DNA of 64,000 bases from Streptomyces coeruleorubidus. GTDB lineage: Bacteria; Actinomycetota; Actinomycetes; Streptomycetales; Streptomycetaceae. This document shows positions 26,327 through 34,413 of the stretch, in pieces. Every line of letters starts with the position of its first letter. Position 1 is the stretch's first letter. The notes under the pieces were generated by a model that ran no database searches, was not told where the DNA came from, and worked only from the letters and a program-made list of their open reading frames with translations. The stretch lies in contig NZ_CP118527.1 in assembly GCF_028885415.1 (NCBI RefSeq), positions 4,774,001 to 4,838,000 of the forward strand, in the 5' to 3' direction. A program made the translations under genes and the position numbers.

Positions 26327-26701
26327 TCCTCAACTCGCCTGGACGTCCGGACCGGAAAACTCACTCTATATGTCTGACCTGCGGTAATACCGCCTACCCG
26401 GAACCGGAGACTCCTCGTCGGTGGCCGAAACTGGCAGGATCCGGACGCAGCAGCGCACTCATCCGGTCGACTTCCAGCGAAGTCGGACGACCGCGACTCC
26501 ACCGTTCGGCACCGGTCCCCACGAGGGGAGGGACCGGTGTCGGACGACGTGGTGATCCTCCCCACCGGACCGCGCTCCGCAACCCCGGACGACTGACGAC
26601 ACCCCTGGATAACTGACGGTCCGTCAGCTATGGTCGGCCTGCCGTTCGCCTGCCGCTGCCAAGGCCGGCCTGCCGTACCGCTTCCGGAGCGACGTACAGG
26701 G
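26327..26701. promoter_or_regulatory. Regulatory gap between nSTAND gene and 157-aa gene
   Basis: 375 bases with no gene. Contains the perfect palindrome at 26613-26627 and GACTGACGAC as a half-site repeat just before it, at about 26590-26600. Nothing else recognisable; promoters for both divergent genes should lie here. Confidence 0.5.
26613..26627. promoter_or_regulatory. Perfect palindrome CTGACGG-T-CCGTCAG
   Basis: Seven-base perfect arms around one base. Same design as the site at 19061-19075 upstream of the ChsH2-like operon, suggesting one regulator acts on both. The site is 75 bases upstream of GTG 26702. Confidence 0.6.
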
Positions 26702-27175
26702 GTGAGCACAGTGCAGACACGTCCCGAGAGCCCACGACCGCAGGGCGCCCCGCGCTGGGTGGCGATGTTCCACCGGCCGGCCACGCAGACCTGGCGGGCA
26801 GCCGCGGAGTCGCCCCACCGCTCGCCCGTGCTGCACGCCCTCGGCGAGATGACACAGACCCTGCGGGCGCGTGGGGAAGAGGTGACCTGCGCCCTGTGGG
26901 GGCCGAAGGACGGCGAGTGGCACCGGTTCGACACGCCCCTGAAGCAGGCGTCGCGGTCCCAGCCGAGCCCGCAGGCCTCCGCCGCCGAACCGACCAAGCT
27001 GGCGCAGCGCATGACCGGCCGCCGCCACCAGGTCCTCATGTCCGGGCTGAGCAGGGCGGGCCTCTACGACCTCTCCCCCGAGGACGAGGCGACCGTCCAG
27101 GCACTCGTCGAACGGCTCGACGAGGCCGCCGTGCGCCGGGTCGCCCACTGGCTCGCGGCGGCCGGCGCACGCTAG
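26702..27175 (+). CDS. Hypothetical protein
   Basis: A 157-residue soluble protein without a recognised domain. The first third carries WVAMFHRPATQTWRAAAESP and ALGEMTQTLRARGEEVTCAL; the last third is helical (SGLSRAGLYDLSPEDEATV, RLDEAAVRRVAHWLAAAGAR). GTG 26702 is a provisional start; GTG 26711 is an alternative. It precedes an orphan ferredoxin by 88 bases and sits behind the perfect palindrome at 26613-26627, so it may be regulated with it. Confidence 0.6.
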   Translation: MSTVQTRPESPRPQGAPRWVAMFHRPATQTWRAAAESPHRSPVLHALGEMTQTLRARGEEVTCALWGPKDGEWHRFDTPLKQASRSQPSPQASAAEPTKLAQRMTGRRHQVLMSGLSRAGLYDLSPEDEATVQALVERLDEAAVRRVAHWLAAAGAR

Positions 27176-27263
27176 CCGGGCCGGTTCAGCCGGTCTCGCG
27201 CTGGGCAGTCAACACCTCAGGGCCCGCCGGCTTCCGGTATCGGCCGGTGGGGGAACGAGGGGG

Positions 27264-27494
27264 ATGAAGGGGATGAAGGGGCAGAAGATCTCTGTCGACC
27301 GCGAGCTCTGCTACGGCTCCGCCGAGTGCGTCCACAGGGCCCCGGCGGTCTTCGATTTCGTCGACGGATTCGGTGTCGTCCGCCCGGGCCACGAACAGAC
27401 GGGCGACGCCCCGGAGATCCTGGAGGCGGCGGAGAAGTGCCCCAGCCAGGCCATCAGCATCACTGACGCGGCCTCGTCACCGGACCGGCCGTAA
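27264..27494 (+). CDS. [3Fe-4S]-type ferredoxin
   Basis: A 76-residue ferredoxin of the type that feeds cytochromes P450. Cysteine ligands are in CYGSAECVHRAP (C-x5-C) and CPSQAI near the C-terminus, giving three Cys and therefore a 3Fe-4S cluster. The family usually transfers single electrons from a reductase to a P450, but no P450 or reductase is nearby, so it serves a partner elsewhere. Two in-frame ATGs exist (27264 and 27273); GAGGGGG precedes the first. Confidence 0.9.
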   Translation: MKGMKGQKISVDRELCYGSAECVHRAPAVFDFVDGFGVVRPGHEQTGDAPEILEAAEKCPSQAISITDAASSPDRP

Positions 27495-27503
27495 CGAGGA
27501 CCG

Positions 27504-28271
27504 GTGCCGGTACCGAGCCTGCTCGCGGTCTTCGCCCACCCCGACGACGAGTCCCTCATGGCGGGCGGCACCCTCGTCCGGCACGCGGCGGCGGGCGCCC
27601 GCACTGCGGTCGTCACGGCCACCTGGGCTGCGGACACCCCACGCGCCGCGGAACTGGCCGACGCGCTCCACATCCTCGGCGCAGACAAGCCACGTCCGCT
27701 GGGCTACGCCGACTCCCGCGTCCCGCGGTCGGCCCCGGGCAGACCACGCCTGTGCGACGCCCCGCTCGACGAGGCGGTGGGCGGCCTGGTCGCGCACATC
27801 CGGGACTTCCGCCCGGAGATCGTCGTCACCCACGACGCCTACGGCGGCCTGACCGGTCACGAGGACCATGTGCACACCCACCGCGTGACCCTGCTTGCGG
27901 TCCACGCCGCCGGACTCGAACGCCTCTACCCGGACGCCGGGGAGCCCTGGCAGCCGAGCGCCCTGTACCTGTCCACGCACCCTCACTCCGCCGTCCGGGA
28001 GTGGGGCGGACACCTGGCCCCCGCGGGCAAGGCGTTGCGCACGGTCCCGGACGACCGGGTCGCGGCGACCATCGACGTCACCCCCTGGCTGGACCGGAAG
28101 ATCGCCGCCGTACTGGCGCACCGCACGGAGGTGCGACGGGGAGCCGCCCCGGGCCTGATCGCCGCCTTGCCGGAGGCCGAGCGGGGGCGGTTGCTCGGTA
28201 CCGAGTGGTACATCCGCCATGACCTTGTCGCGGCGGCGGGGACGGGGACGGGGACGGAGCTTGTGCCATAG
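27504..28271 (+). CDS. PIG-L family deacetylase
   Basis: A 255-residue LmbE/PIG-L zinc hydrolase. The zinc and catalytic motif AHPDDESLMAGG lies at residues 11-22, and a second His set is in GHEDHVHTHRVTLLAV. Actinobacterial relatives include MshB (mycothiol biosynthesis) and Mca (mycothiol-conjugate amidase); this one is shorter and not clearly either. GTG 27504 has ACGAGGA upstream. It follows the ferredoxin gene by nine bases, so both are probably on one transcript. Confidence 0.88.
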   Translation: MPVPSLLAVFAHPDDESLMAGGTLVRHAAAGARTAVVTATWAADTPRAAELADALHILGADKPRPLGYADSRVPRSAPGRPRLCDAPLDEAVGGLVAHIRDFRPEIVVTHDAYGGLTGHEDHVHTHRVTLLAVHAAGLERLYPDAGEPWQPSALYLSTHPHSAVREWGGHLAPAGKALRTVPDDRVAATIDVTPWLDRKIAAVLAHRTEVRRGAAPGLIAALPEAERGRLLGTEWYIRHDLVAAAGTGTGTELVP

Positions 28272-28288
28272 GCGGGTGACCGGCTCAA

Positions 28289-28318
28289 GTCAGGGCCCCG
28301 CCCGCCGAGGCCCCTGAC
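28289..28318. terminator. Possible terminator between convergent genes
   Basis: GTCAGGGCC pairs with GGCCCCTGAC with one bulge; it separates the PIG-L gene from the convergent glycosyltransferase gene. Confidence 0.4.
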
Positions 28319-28327
28319 CGGCTCAGC

Positions 28328-29104
28328 TCAGTGCCCCACCGGAAAAGGCCACCGAAGCCCCGCCAACGCCCGGGCCCTGGCCTCCACGACGGCCATCCGG
28401 GCAGCGCGCTCGGCCCGGTCCACATGGGCCGTCTGCCCGGTCACCTGCCCCTCCCACTTCCGGTACAGCAGCCCCACCTCGCCCGAGAACCACCCCCGGC
28501 TCACGGCGTTCAGCGCGAGCAGCAGCCCCGTGTCCTCCGAAGCGGGCAGCGCCATCCAGCCGCCGAGGGCGAGCAGCAGCTCCCGCCGTACGAACAGCGA
28601 CGCCGGATGGACCGGTGCGAGGAAACCGTTGGCCTTCCAGTGCTCGAAGACGGCCCCGCGCTCGATCGGCCCCGGGTCGGGGTCGCCGGGAAAGCCGACC
28701 GTCGACCCGTCGGGCATGAGGTCCAGCACCCGCGACGTCGCCCACCCGAGGCTGCGGTCGGCCTCCAGCGCCGCCAGATCCCGCGCGAGCGTGCCCGACG
28801 GCAACTGGTCGTCGGCGTCCAGGACCTTCACGTACGCACCCTCGGCATGCGCCAGCGCGATGGTCCGGGCGACACCGGGCCCCCCGGCCCGGCCCTGCCG
28901 GAACGTCACCCGCTCGTCATCGGGCACGTACGGCCGTACGGCCTCGCTCTCCCCGTCCTCCTGGATCACCCACTGCCACTCCCAGCCCTCCGGCAGCCAC
29001 TGCTCGCGCAGGGACTTGTGGGCCTCCGACAGAAACCGGGCCGACGGGCCGTGCACAGCGGTGACGACGACGATGCGCCGGCCTCCGGCCGCTCGGGAAC
29101 TCAC
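28328..29104 (-). CDS. Glycosyltransferase family 2
   Basis: A 258-residue GT-A fold enzyme. The N-terminal IVVVTAVHGPSARFLSEA is followed by the nucleotide-sugar binding DxD-like motif VLDADDQLP at about residue 95, and HPASLFVRRELLLALGGW with the acceptor-side PASEDTGLLLALN. No membrane helix, so cytosolic with an unknown glycan or lipid acceptor. GTG 29104. It is a solo gene; the terminator at 29252 is separate. S. coelicolor-type genomes carry similar orphan GT2 genes. Confidence 0.85.
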   Translation of the reverse strand: MSSRAAGGRRIVVVTAVHGPSARFLSEAHKSLREQWLPEGWEWQWVIQEDGESEAVRPYVPDDERVTFRQGRAGGPGVARTIALAHAEGAYVKVLDADDQLPSGTLARDLAALEADRSLGWATSRVLDLMPDGSTVGFPGDPDPGPIERGAVFEHWKANGFLAPVHPASLFVRRELLLALGGWMALPASEDTGLLLALNAVSRGWFSGEVGLLYRKWEGQVTGQTAHVDRAERAARMAVVEARARALAGLRWPFPVGH

Positions 29105-29251
29105 CCCTGCCCCCCTCCCACTTGGAGCTACACCATGCCCAAGTGGAGCGGCCTCAGCACTTCTTCAGCGTTCCCTTGGTGTGCATGACTTCTGTGTCAT
29201 GGACAAAACTACGAGGTGGGCAAAGCCCTGAGCTGACTCCTCACAACCAGG

Positions 29252-29276
29252 GCCCCGGTGCCGATGGCACCGGGGC
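29252..29276 (-). terminator. Terminator of the formaldehyde dehydrogenase gene
   Basis: Perfect 11-bp stem GCCCCGGTGCC / GGCACCGGGGC with a 3-nt loop, 35 bases downstream of the fdhA stop codon on the minus strand. Confidence 0.85.
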
Positions 29277-29310
29277 AGTTGGCGTGCTCGGACGCGGGTG
29301 TCAGGCGGCC

Positions 29311-30450
29311 TCAATCCTGCGGGTGCAGGACGACCTTGGTGTACCCTTCCGTCCGCTTGTCGAACTTTTCGTACGCCGTCGGCGCCTGGTCGAGCGGCAG
29401 CTCATGCGAAACGACGAAGCTGGGTTGCGCACGACCCTCGGTGATCATGTCACGCAGCTGACGGTTGTAGCGCTTGACGTTGCACTGCCCGGTGCCCACG
29501 CGCAGCCCCTTCTCGAAGAGACGCCCGATGGCGACCACCAGCATGCCCTGCTTCGCCTGCTCGTCCGGTCCGCCGGGGTCGCGCGGGACGTACAGGCCCG
29601 GCACACCGAGAGCGCCCGTCGGCCGGACCGTCTCGACGAGCGAGTTCAGTACGGTCGCCGGTTCCTCGCGGTCCTCGCCACGTGCCTGGGCCTGGTAGCC
29701 GACGGCATCGATGCCCTTGTCCGTGCCTTCACCCGCGGTCTGCTCCTTGATCTGCTCCACGGGGTTGCCCTGGGTGAAGTCGATCGGTACGGCGCCGATC
29801 TCCTCCGCCTTCTGCAGCCGCTCGGCCACCCGGTCGACCACGAACACCTTGCTCGCGCCGCGCAGCATCGCCGAATAGGCGGCCATCAGACCGACCGGGC
29901 CGCCGCCGTACACGGCGACGCTGTCACCGGGGCGCACGTCGGCCAGCTCGTTGCCGTGGTAGCCGGTCGGGAAAATGTCCGCCAGCAGGACGAAGTCGGT
30001 TTCCTTCTCGGTGCCCTCAGGGAGCTTCAGGCAGTTGAAGTCGGCGTACGGCACTCGTACGTACTCGGCCTGGCCCCCCACGAAGGGGCCCATCGCCACG
30101 TAGCCGTACGCACCGCCGGCGAAACCAGGGTTCACCGTCAGGCAGAAGCCGGTGAAGCCCGCCGTGCAGTTCTTGCAGAAGCCGCAGGCCACATTGAAGG
30201 GCATGACAACGCGGTCTCCGCGGCTGAGCGACGTCACACCGTCACCGGCCTCCTCGATGACGCCGAGGTTCTCGTGGCCGAAGACGATCCCCGGCTCGGC
30301 GGCCGTGCGGCCCTCGTACATGTGCAGGTCCGACCCGCAGATAGCGGTGGACGTGACACGGACGATCACGTCGTTCGGGTGCTGGATTCGGGGATCCTCC
30401 ACTTGCTCGATCGCGACTTCGAACGGTCCCTTGTAGACGACGGCCCTCAT
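29311..30450 (-). CDS. fdhA: Glutathione-independent formaldehyde dehydrogenase
   Basis: A 379-residue zinc-dependent medium-chain dehydrogenase. It has catalytic-zinc motifs (CGSDLHMYEGR, GHENLG), the structural-zinc cluster CGFCKNCTAGFTGFC and nucleotide-binding VYGGGPVGLMAAYSA. The insertion and the C-terminal region match the formaldehyde dismutase/glutathione-independent dehydrogenase group. It oxidises formaldehyde to formate with tightly bound NAD. ATG 30450 has GGAAGGG upstream. The divergent NAD-dependent formate dehydrogenase at 31030 would finish the oxidation to CO2. Confidence 0.9.
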   Translation of the reverse strand: MRAVVYKGPFEVAIEQVEDPRIQHPNDVIVRVTSTAICGSDLHMYEGRTAAEPGIVFGHENLGVIEEAGDGVTSLSRGDRVVMPFNVACGFCKNCTAGFTGFCLTVNPGFAGGAYGYVAMGPFVGGQAEYVRVPYADFNCLKLPEGTEKETDFVLLADIFPTGYHGNELADVRPGDSVAVYGGGPVGLMAAYSAMLRGASKVFVVDRVAERLQKAEEIGAVPIDFTQGNPVEQIKEQTAGEGTDKGIDAVGYQAQARGEDREEPATVLNSLVETVRPTGALGVPGLYVPRDPGGPDEQAKQGMLVVAIGRLFEKGLRVGTGQCNVKRYNRQLRDMITEGRAQPSFVVSHELPLDQAPTAYEKFDKRTEGYTKVVLHPQD

Positions 30451-30663
30451 GATCGAACCCTTCCACTGGATGTGGTTGTTCGCTCACAGATCGGAACGGA
30501 GGCGCCGGGGGACCCGCTGCATCCGTCGGGACCAGGTCCCCAGCCTTGCAGCTCACCGGTCTTCTGTGTCTTGGCTCATACTCCAGCCTGGTGCATGATG
30601 AGATGATTTGCATCTAGAGGCTGCAAAGTCCCGTTCCGCACCGCTTCGGAAGGATTCAGAACC

Positions 30664-30858
30664 TTGTCGCGACGTCTCGGCACGCTCCTCGTCCCGGTAT
30701 CCGGCCTGTCCGGCACGACCTATCCGGAAGGGACCCGGGTGGCCATACGGGGCAGCGGAGGCTCCGTCGACGGATTCGTCGACGGGGACTGGCTGCCGCT
30801 CGCATGGTGGGAGTTCGCGGACACCCAGCCCGAGGGCACCCCCGACACCCTGGCGTAG
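30664..30858 (+). CDS. Small conserved-type protein ahead of formate dehydrogenase
   Basis: A 64-residue protein (MSRRLGTLLVPVSGLSG, then GDWLPLAWWEFADTQP) with a TTG start supported by GGAAGGA at good spacing. A strong terminator-like hairpin begins three bases after its stop, which supports a real short transcript. Function unknown; the Trp-rich end and Gly-rich middle suggest a small folded module. It lies between the divergent formaldehyde and formate dehydrogenase genes. Confidence 0.65.
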   Translation: MSRRLGTLLVPVSGLSGTTYPEGTRVAIRGSGGSVDGFVDGDWLPLAWWEFADTQPEGTPDTLA

Positions 30859-30860
30859 CG

Positions 30861-30893
30861 CCCGGCCGGGCAGGGACGTGCTGCCCGGCCGGG
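30861..30893 (+). terminator. Terminator of the 64-aa gene
   Basis: Perfect 13-bp stem CCCGGCCGGGCAG / CTGCCCGGCCGGG, 7-nt loop. May attenuate read-through into the formate dehydrogenase gene. Confidence 0.75.
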
Positions 30894-31029
30894 GCGAGTC
30901 AGCCGGCCCGGGTCCCGTTTCGGTGTGCGGCGGGCCGGGGACTCGGAACCGGACAGCAAGGCCGGCCGGAGCGCGTGTGCGGCCAGCTGACTGCGCCTGC
31001 GCGCCGACCTTCGGTGAGAGGACGCGGCC

Positions 31030-32187
31030 ATGGCGAAGATCCTGACGGTGCTTTATCCGGACCCCGTCGACGGCTACCCGCCCAGGTACGCCCGGGACGA
31101 GATTCCCGTCATCAGCGGCTATCCCGGAGGGCAGACGGCGCCCACCCCGCAGAGCCTCGACTTCAAGCCGGGTGAGCTGGTCGGCTGCGTCTCCGGTGAA
31201 CTAGGCCTGCGCCCGTTCCTCGAGGACCGGGGCCACACACTGGTCGTCACCTCCGACAAGGACGGGCCCGACTCCGTGCTGGAGCGCGAGCTCCCCGACA
31301 CCGACGTGGTGATCTCGCAGCCGTTCTGGCCCGCCTACCTCACTCCTGACCGGATCCGGCGTGCGCCGCACCTGAAGCTGTCGATCACAGCCGGGATCGG
31401 TTCGGACCACGTGGACCTTCCGAGCGCCATCGAACACGACGTCACGGTTGCGGAGATCACCTACAGCAACAGCATCAGCGTGTCGGAGCACGCGGTCATG
31501 CAGATCCTCGCCCTGGTCCACAACTACCTGCCCGCCCATGAGTGGGTCACCGCCCGCCGAGGGTGGAACGTCGCCGACAGCGTCTCGCGGAACTACGACC
31601 TGGAGGGCATGGACGTCGGCGTTTTCGGTGCCGGACGGATCGGCCTGGCAGTGCTCCGCCGGCTGCAGCCGTTCGAGGTGAAGCTGCACTACAACGACGT
31701 GCACAGGTTGCCACCGGAGCTCGAGCGGGAGCTGGGGCTGACCTGGCATCCGGACGCCCGTTCCCTGGCGGCCGCCGTGGACGTGCTCTCCATCCACGCG
31801 CCGCTGCACGCCAAGACGGTGAACCTCTTCGACGACGAGATGCTGGCGACCATGAAGCGCGGGTCGTACATCGTCAACACGGCTCGCGCGCTGATCGTCG
31901 ACCGGGACGCCGTGGTACGCGCCCTGGAACGAGGCCATCTGGCGGGCTACGCCGGTGACGTCTGGTACCCGGAGCCGCCGGAAGAGGACCACCCGTGGCG
32001 CACCATGCCGCACGAGGGCATGACACCGCACGTATCCGGTTCGACGCTCTCCGCGCAGGCCAGGTACGCGGCCGGCGTGCGGGAAGTCCTGGAGTGCTGG
32101 CTGGACGGCCGCCCGATCCGTCAGGAGTACCTCATAGTGGAGGGCGGCAGGCTTGCCGGGACCGGGGCTCGCTCCTACACGGTCTGA
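31030..32187 (+). CDS. fdh: NAD-dependent formate dehydrogenase
   Basis: A 385-residue D-2-hydroxyacid dehydrogenase family enzyme of the formate dehydrogenase group. It has the N-terminal SITAGIGSDHVDLPSAIEH, YSNSISVSEHAVM (conserved Asn and Arg-region), Rossmann GVFGAGRIGLAV, and the catalytic His region TPHVSGSTLSAQARYAAG. It converts formate plus NAD+ to CO2 and NADH in the cytoplasm. ATG 31030 with GAGAGGA. With the divergent fdhA it forms a two-step formaldehyde detoxification route that also regenerates NADH. Confidence 0.9.
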   Translation: MAKILTVLYPDPVDGYPPRYARDEIPVISGYPGGQTAPTPQSLDFKPGELVGCVSGELGLRPFLEDRGHTLVVTSDKDGPDSVLERELPDTDVVISQPFWPAYLTPDRIRRAPHLKLSITAGIGSDHVDLPSAIEHDVTVAEITYSNSISVSEHAVMQILALVHNYLPAHEWVTARRGWNVADSVSRNYDLEGMDVGVFGAGRIGLAVLRRLQPFEVKLHYNDVHRLPPELERELGLTWHPDARSLAAAVDVLSIHAPLHAKTVNLFDDEMLATMKRGSYIVNTARALIVDRDAVVRALERGHLAGYAGDVWYPEPPEEDHPWRTMPHEGMTPHVSGSTLSAQARYAAGVREVLECWLDGRPIRQEYLIVEGGRLAGTGARSYTV

Positions 32188-32212
32188 CACGTCCACCCAC
32201 CGTGATCATCAC

Positions 32213-32250
32213 GCAGAAGGGGCGTCTCTGACGAGAGACACCCCTTCTGC
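32213..32250 (+). terminator. Terminator of formate dehydrogenase
   Basis: 17-bp stem with one mismatch (GCAGAAGGGG...CCCCTTCTGC) and a 4-nt loop, 25 bases after the stop codon. Confidence 0.88.
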
Positions 32251-32505
32251 CCTGCCTGGGGTGGAGCAGTTATGGCCTAACGGCCCCTGGCGTAGTACGA
32301 GGGCCGTCATTTTCGCCCGATGCGGCGTCGCTCACGATCCCAGGCCGACCCCTGCGAGAGGCTGTGCGCCCCTGCTCCCCTCGACGGATGACGCAGGCCG
32401 ACGGCTTGCTACCTCTCATACCCCGACAGAGTGAACGGGTCTGATGCACGATCGGGTGACATCTGAACTGGCTTGCCCTGTGGGGCGGGTGGGAAGGATG
32501 TCGCT

Positions 32506-32775
32506 GTGCCCAAGCCTTATCCGGAAGAGTTCCGCCAGGACGTCGTGCGGGTCGCAAGGAACCGCGGACCGGGTGTGACGGTCGAGCAGGTGGCCACCGA
32601 CTTCGGAGTCCATCCGATGACGTTGTGGAAGTGGATGCGCCGCGCGGACATCGACGATGGGAGCAAGCCCGGAACGACCAGCCAGGAGAGCGCCGAGCTT
32701 CGGGAAGCGCGTCGGCGGATCAAGCTGCTGGAGCAGGAGAACGAGGTCCTGCGCCGGGCCGCGGCATACCTGTCG
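32506..32775 (+). pseudogene. IS3-family transposase orfA, 3'-truncated
   Basis: GTG 32506 opens the orfA sequence PKPYPEEFRQDVVRVARN, TVEQVATDFGVHPMTLWKWM (HTH), and the leucine-zipper segment KLLEQENEVLRRAAAYLS. The homology stops at AAAYLS near 32775; the frame then reads antisense through a different gene. OrfB is absent, so the element is dead. No terminal inverted repeats were found. Confidence 0.8.
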
Positions 32776-32995
32776 GCCGACCCGGCCACCCTCAGCACGT
32801 CGGAGAGGGTGGCCGGGTCGAGACCCGCCGGGTGGCGGTGTCTGTCACGCGATCACTCCCCGGCCTGAGCGATCCGGGCCGGGGCGGCGTGGCCGGTGCC
32901 CTGGCAGGCGCGGCAGACGACGCAGAAGAGTACGCGGGAGCCGTCGAGATGGCGTCCGCCGGTGGTGATCGCGACGACACAGAAGCCATCGCAGT
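32772..32995 (-). pseudogene. Fragments of AICE zinc-finger and rep genes
   Basis: On the minus strand, from about 32995, the frame reads SHCDGFCVVAITTGGRHLDG, then RVLFCVVCRACQGTGHA and stops at TGA 32853. This matches small CxxC proteins that precede the replication initiator in pSAM2-like integrative elements. Directly after it comes PATLSDVLRVAGSAD, the typical N-terminus of a RepSA-like initiator, after a frame shift. It is then cut by the IS3 fragment at about 32772. I infer insertion of the IS into a rep gene followed by deletion. Confidence 0.55.
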
Positions 32996-32997
32996 GG

Positions 32998-33318
32998 GAT
33001 GGGAAGGCCGTGCTGCTCGCGACGAGTTATCTCCCCACGTCAGTGGTAGCGGGATCGGCTATCACTCAGGAGGACACCGGGCCAGGTGGAACCTATGCCC
33101 ACCTTGCTGAACTCGGCTACAAGCCAGTGCACTTCCGCGAGGAGATCCGCTCGCGCCTGCCCACGAAGGCTGAGGCGTCGCAGTTGAGCATCTCCGCAGG
33201 CACGCCTGTGATCCTCATCTGCCGCACCGCATTCGCGGACGAAGGCCGCCCCGTCGAGATCAACGAGATGACGCTTGACGCCGCCTCGTACATCCTGGAG
33301 TACGACTTCGACGCGTGA
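32998..33318 (+). pseudogene. GntR/KorSA-type regulator, C-terminal UTRA fragment
   Basis: The frame from about 32998 reads AVLLATSYLPTSVVAG, EDTGPGGTYAHLAELGYKPV and ends EINEMTLDAASYILEYDFDA. This is the effector-binding (UTRA) domain of GntR-family repressors such as KorSA of integrative elements. The N-terminal winged helix is missing; the upstream sequence belongs to the zinc-finger fragment on the other strand. Non-functional as a DNA-binding repressor. Confidence 0.75.
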
Positions 33319-33793
33319 CGCGGCGCGGCTGTTACAGGTTTCTCTACCTCATCAAGCCCCGGCTGCGCTCCGCTCCGCCGGGCGCGCTTCCCGGCTCCGC
33401 TCCGGGCGCCGCTCCTGCCTTCGGCCCGCTCCGCCCGGGCTGCGCCGACGCGCGCCCACATGTGAATCAGGCCGGGACCATGAGTCGAGATCCGCAAAGC
33501 GCGGCAACGGTCAAAGCATGCCTCCGGCGGAGGCGCTCAGGCTCCGAGATGGAGGGGGCGCCGTTCGCGAGTGCCGGCCGGAGTAGTGGCGTGCGCGGGG
33601 AGCTCCCATCCCGCCTGCCGTCGACCCAGGCAGAGCCGAGCAGACGCGGCCCCTGGCGTCCAGGTCGTTCGCACAGTGGCGCGCTCCACCTGGACGCCAG
33701 GAACCACGCCTGCTCCACGGTGTGGGTCGACGGCAGACGGGATGGGAGCTGGGGGAGGTTGTGGCTGGGGTAGTCCGGCAGACCTCGGCCGTC
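33319..33793. other. Non-coding GC-rich stretch with a long hairpin
   Basis: 475 bases without a credible gene. 33360-33440 is made of near-repeats of GCTCCGC/GGGCGC. 33601-33750 is a large inverted repeat, listed separately. Possibly a replication or transfer region of the degraded element. Confidence 0.5.
33601..33750. repeat. 150-bp long inverted repeat (hairpin)
   Basis: Outer arms 33601-33628 and 33723-33750 pair in 27 of 28 positions. Inner arms 33638-33665 and 33688-33715 pair in 24 of 28. A small internal loop lies between and the terminal loop is 22 nt. The region is between the AICE debris and a membrane-protein gene. The size and bulges resemble a single-strand origin (sti/sso-like) of rolling-circle elements, or a miniature inverted-repeat element. 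Confidence 0.8.
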
Positions 33794-34318
33794 CTAGAGG
33801 GAACGCAGGGTCTCGCTGGCTCCAGCAACAAACTGCGCCATGGTCTCCTCCAGCTTCTCGGCTTCCTGGGTCTGTGCTGACCAGAGGTCGTCTTCAGTAA
33901 CCGGCACAGCTGCGGCAAGTGTTTGCTCCTGCCTGTACCAGAGCGCCTCGAACGCATCAGCCATGTCGGCAGCGAGCCGTTGCAGCTTGATCTCTGCGAT
34001 TAGGGCGAGATGCGTCCTGTGCGTGAACAGGGCCCTCACGGCCACGTCCAGCTCCCGCTCTGCCGCAGCTCTCAACTCACCGGATTGGGCCACGGATGCT
34101 CTACCGAGGGCGACCAGCTCCAGCCGGGCTTTGCTGATCGCTTCAAGACACTTGGCACACACGTCCCGGAGTAGCTGTTCACGCCGTGCCGAACGCTGTT
34201 CCCGCGCCTGGTGCAGTAGCTGCGTCCGCATCACCAGCCACGTCACAAGCCCGGTGATCAGACTCGCCGCAAGCGCGGAGCTCGCAGAGATCGCCGCAAC
34301 CGCCACATCACCTGGCAT
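33794..34318 (-). CDS. Membrane-anchored coiled-coil protein, unknown
   Basis: A 174-residue protein starting MPGDVAVAAISASSALA with one N-terminal transmembrane helix (about residues 4-30), followed by a highly charged helical region (REQRSARREQLLRDV, ARLELVALGRASV, ERELDVAVRALF) that probably forms a coiled coil in the cytoplasm. No enzyme motif. Related-looking proteins occur scattered in Streptomyces accessory regions. Codon usage is somewhat less GC-biased than its neighbours, consistent with acquisition with the adjacent mobile debris. ATG 34318. Confidence 0.65.
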   Translation of the reverse strand: MPGDVAVAAISASSALAASLITGLVTWLVMRTQLLHQAREQRSARREQLLRDVCAKCLEAISKARLELVALGRASVAQSGELRAAAERELDVAVRALFTHRTHLALIAEIKLQRLAADMADAFEALWYRQEQTLAAAVPVTEDDLWSAQTQEAEKLEETMAQFVAGASETLRSL

Positions 34319-34413
34319 TGGTCCCCCGGTCCCCCCTACTCCGTGTCCCTGCCGTGCCCGATCGAGCGGGAACCAGCGGGGAACAGCGGGCAGCCACGGA
34401 CTCCGAGCACAGA

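Noticed and set aside
24647..26377. A 576-codon plus-strand frame
   Set aside because: Antisense to the WD40/nSTAND gene; no recognisable domain and shadow composition.
33360..33440. A CRISPR or clt-type repeat array
   Set aside because: Only loose GCTCCG/GGGCGC similarity without regular spacing.
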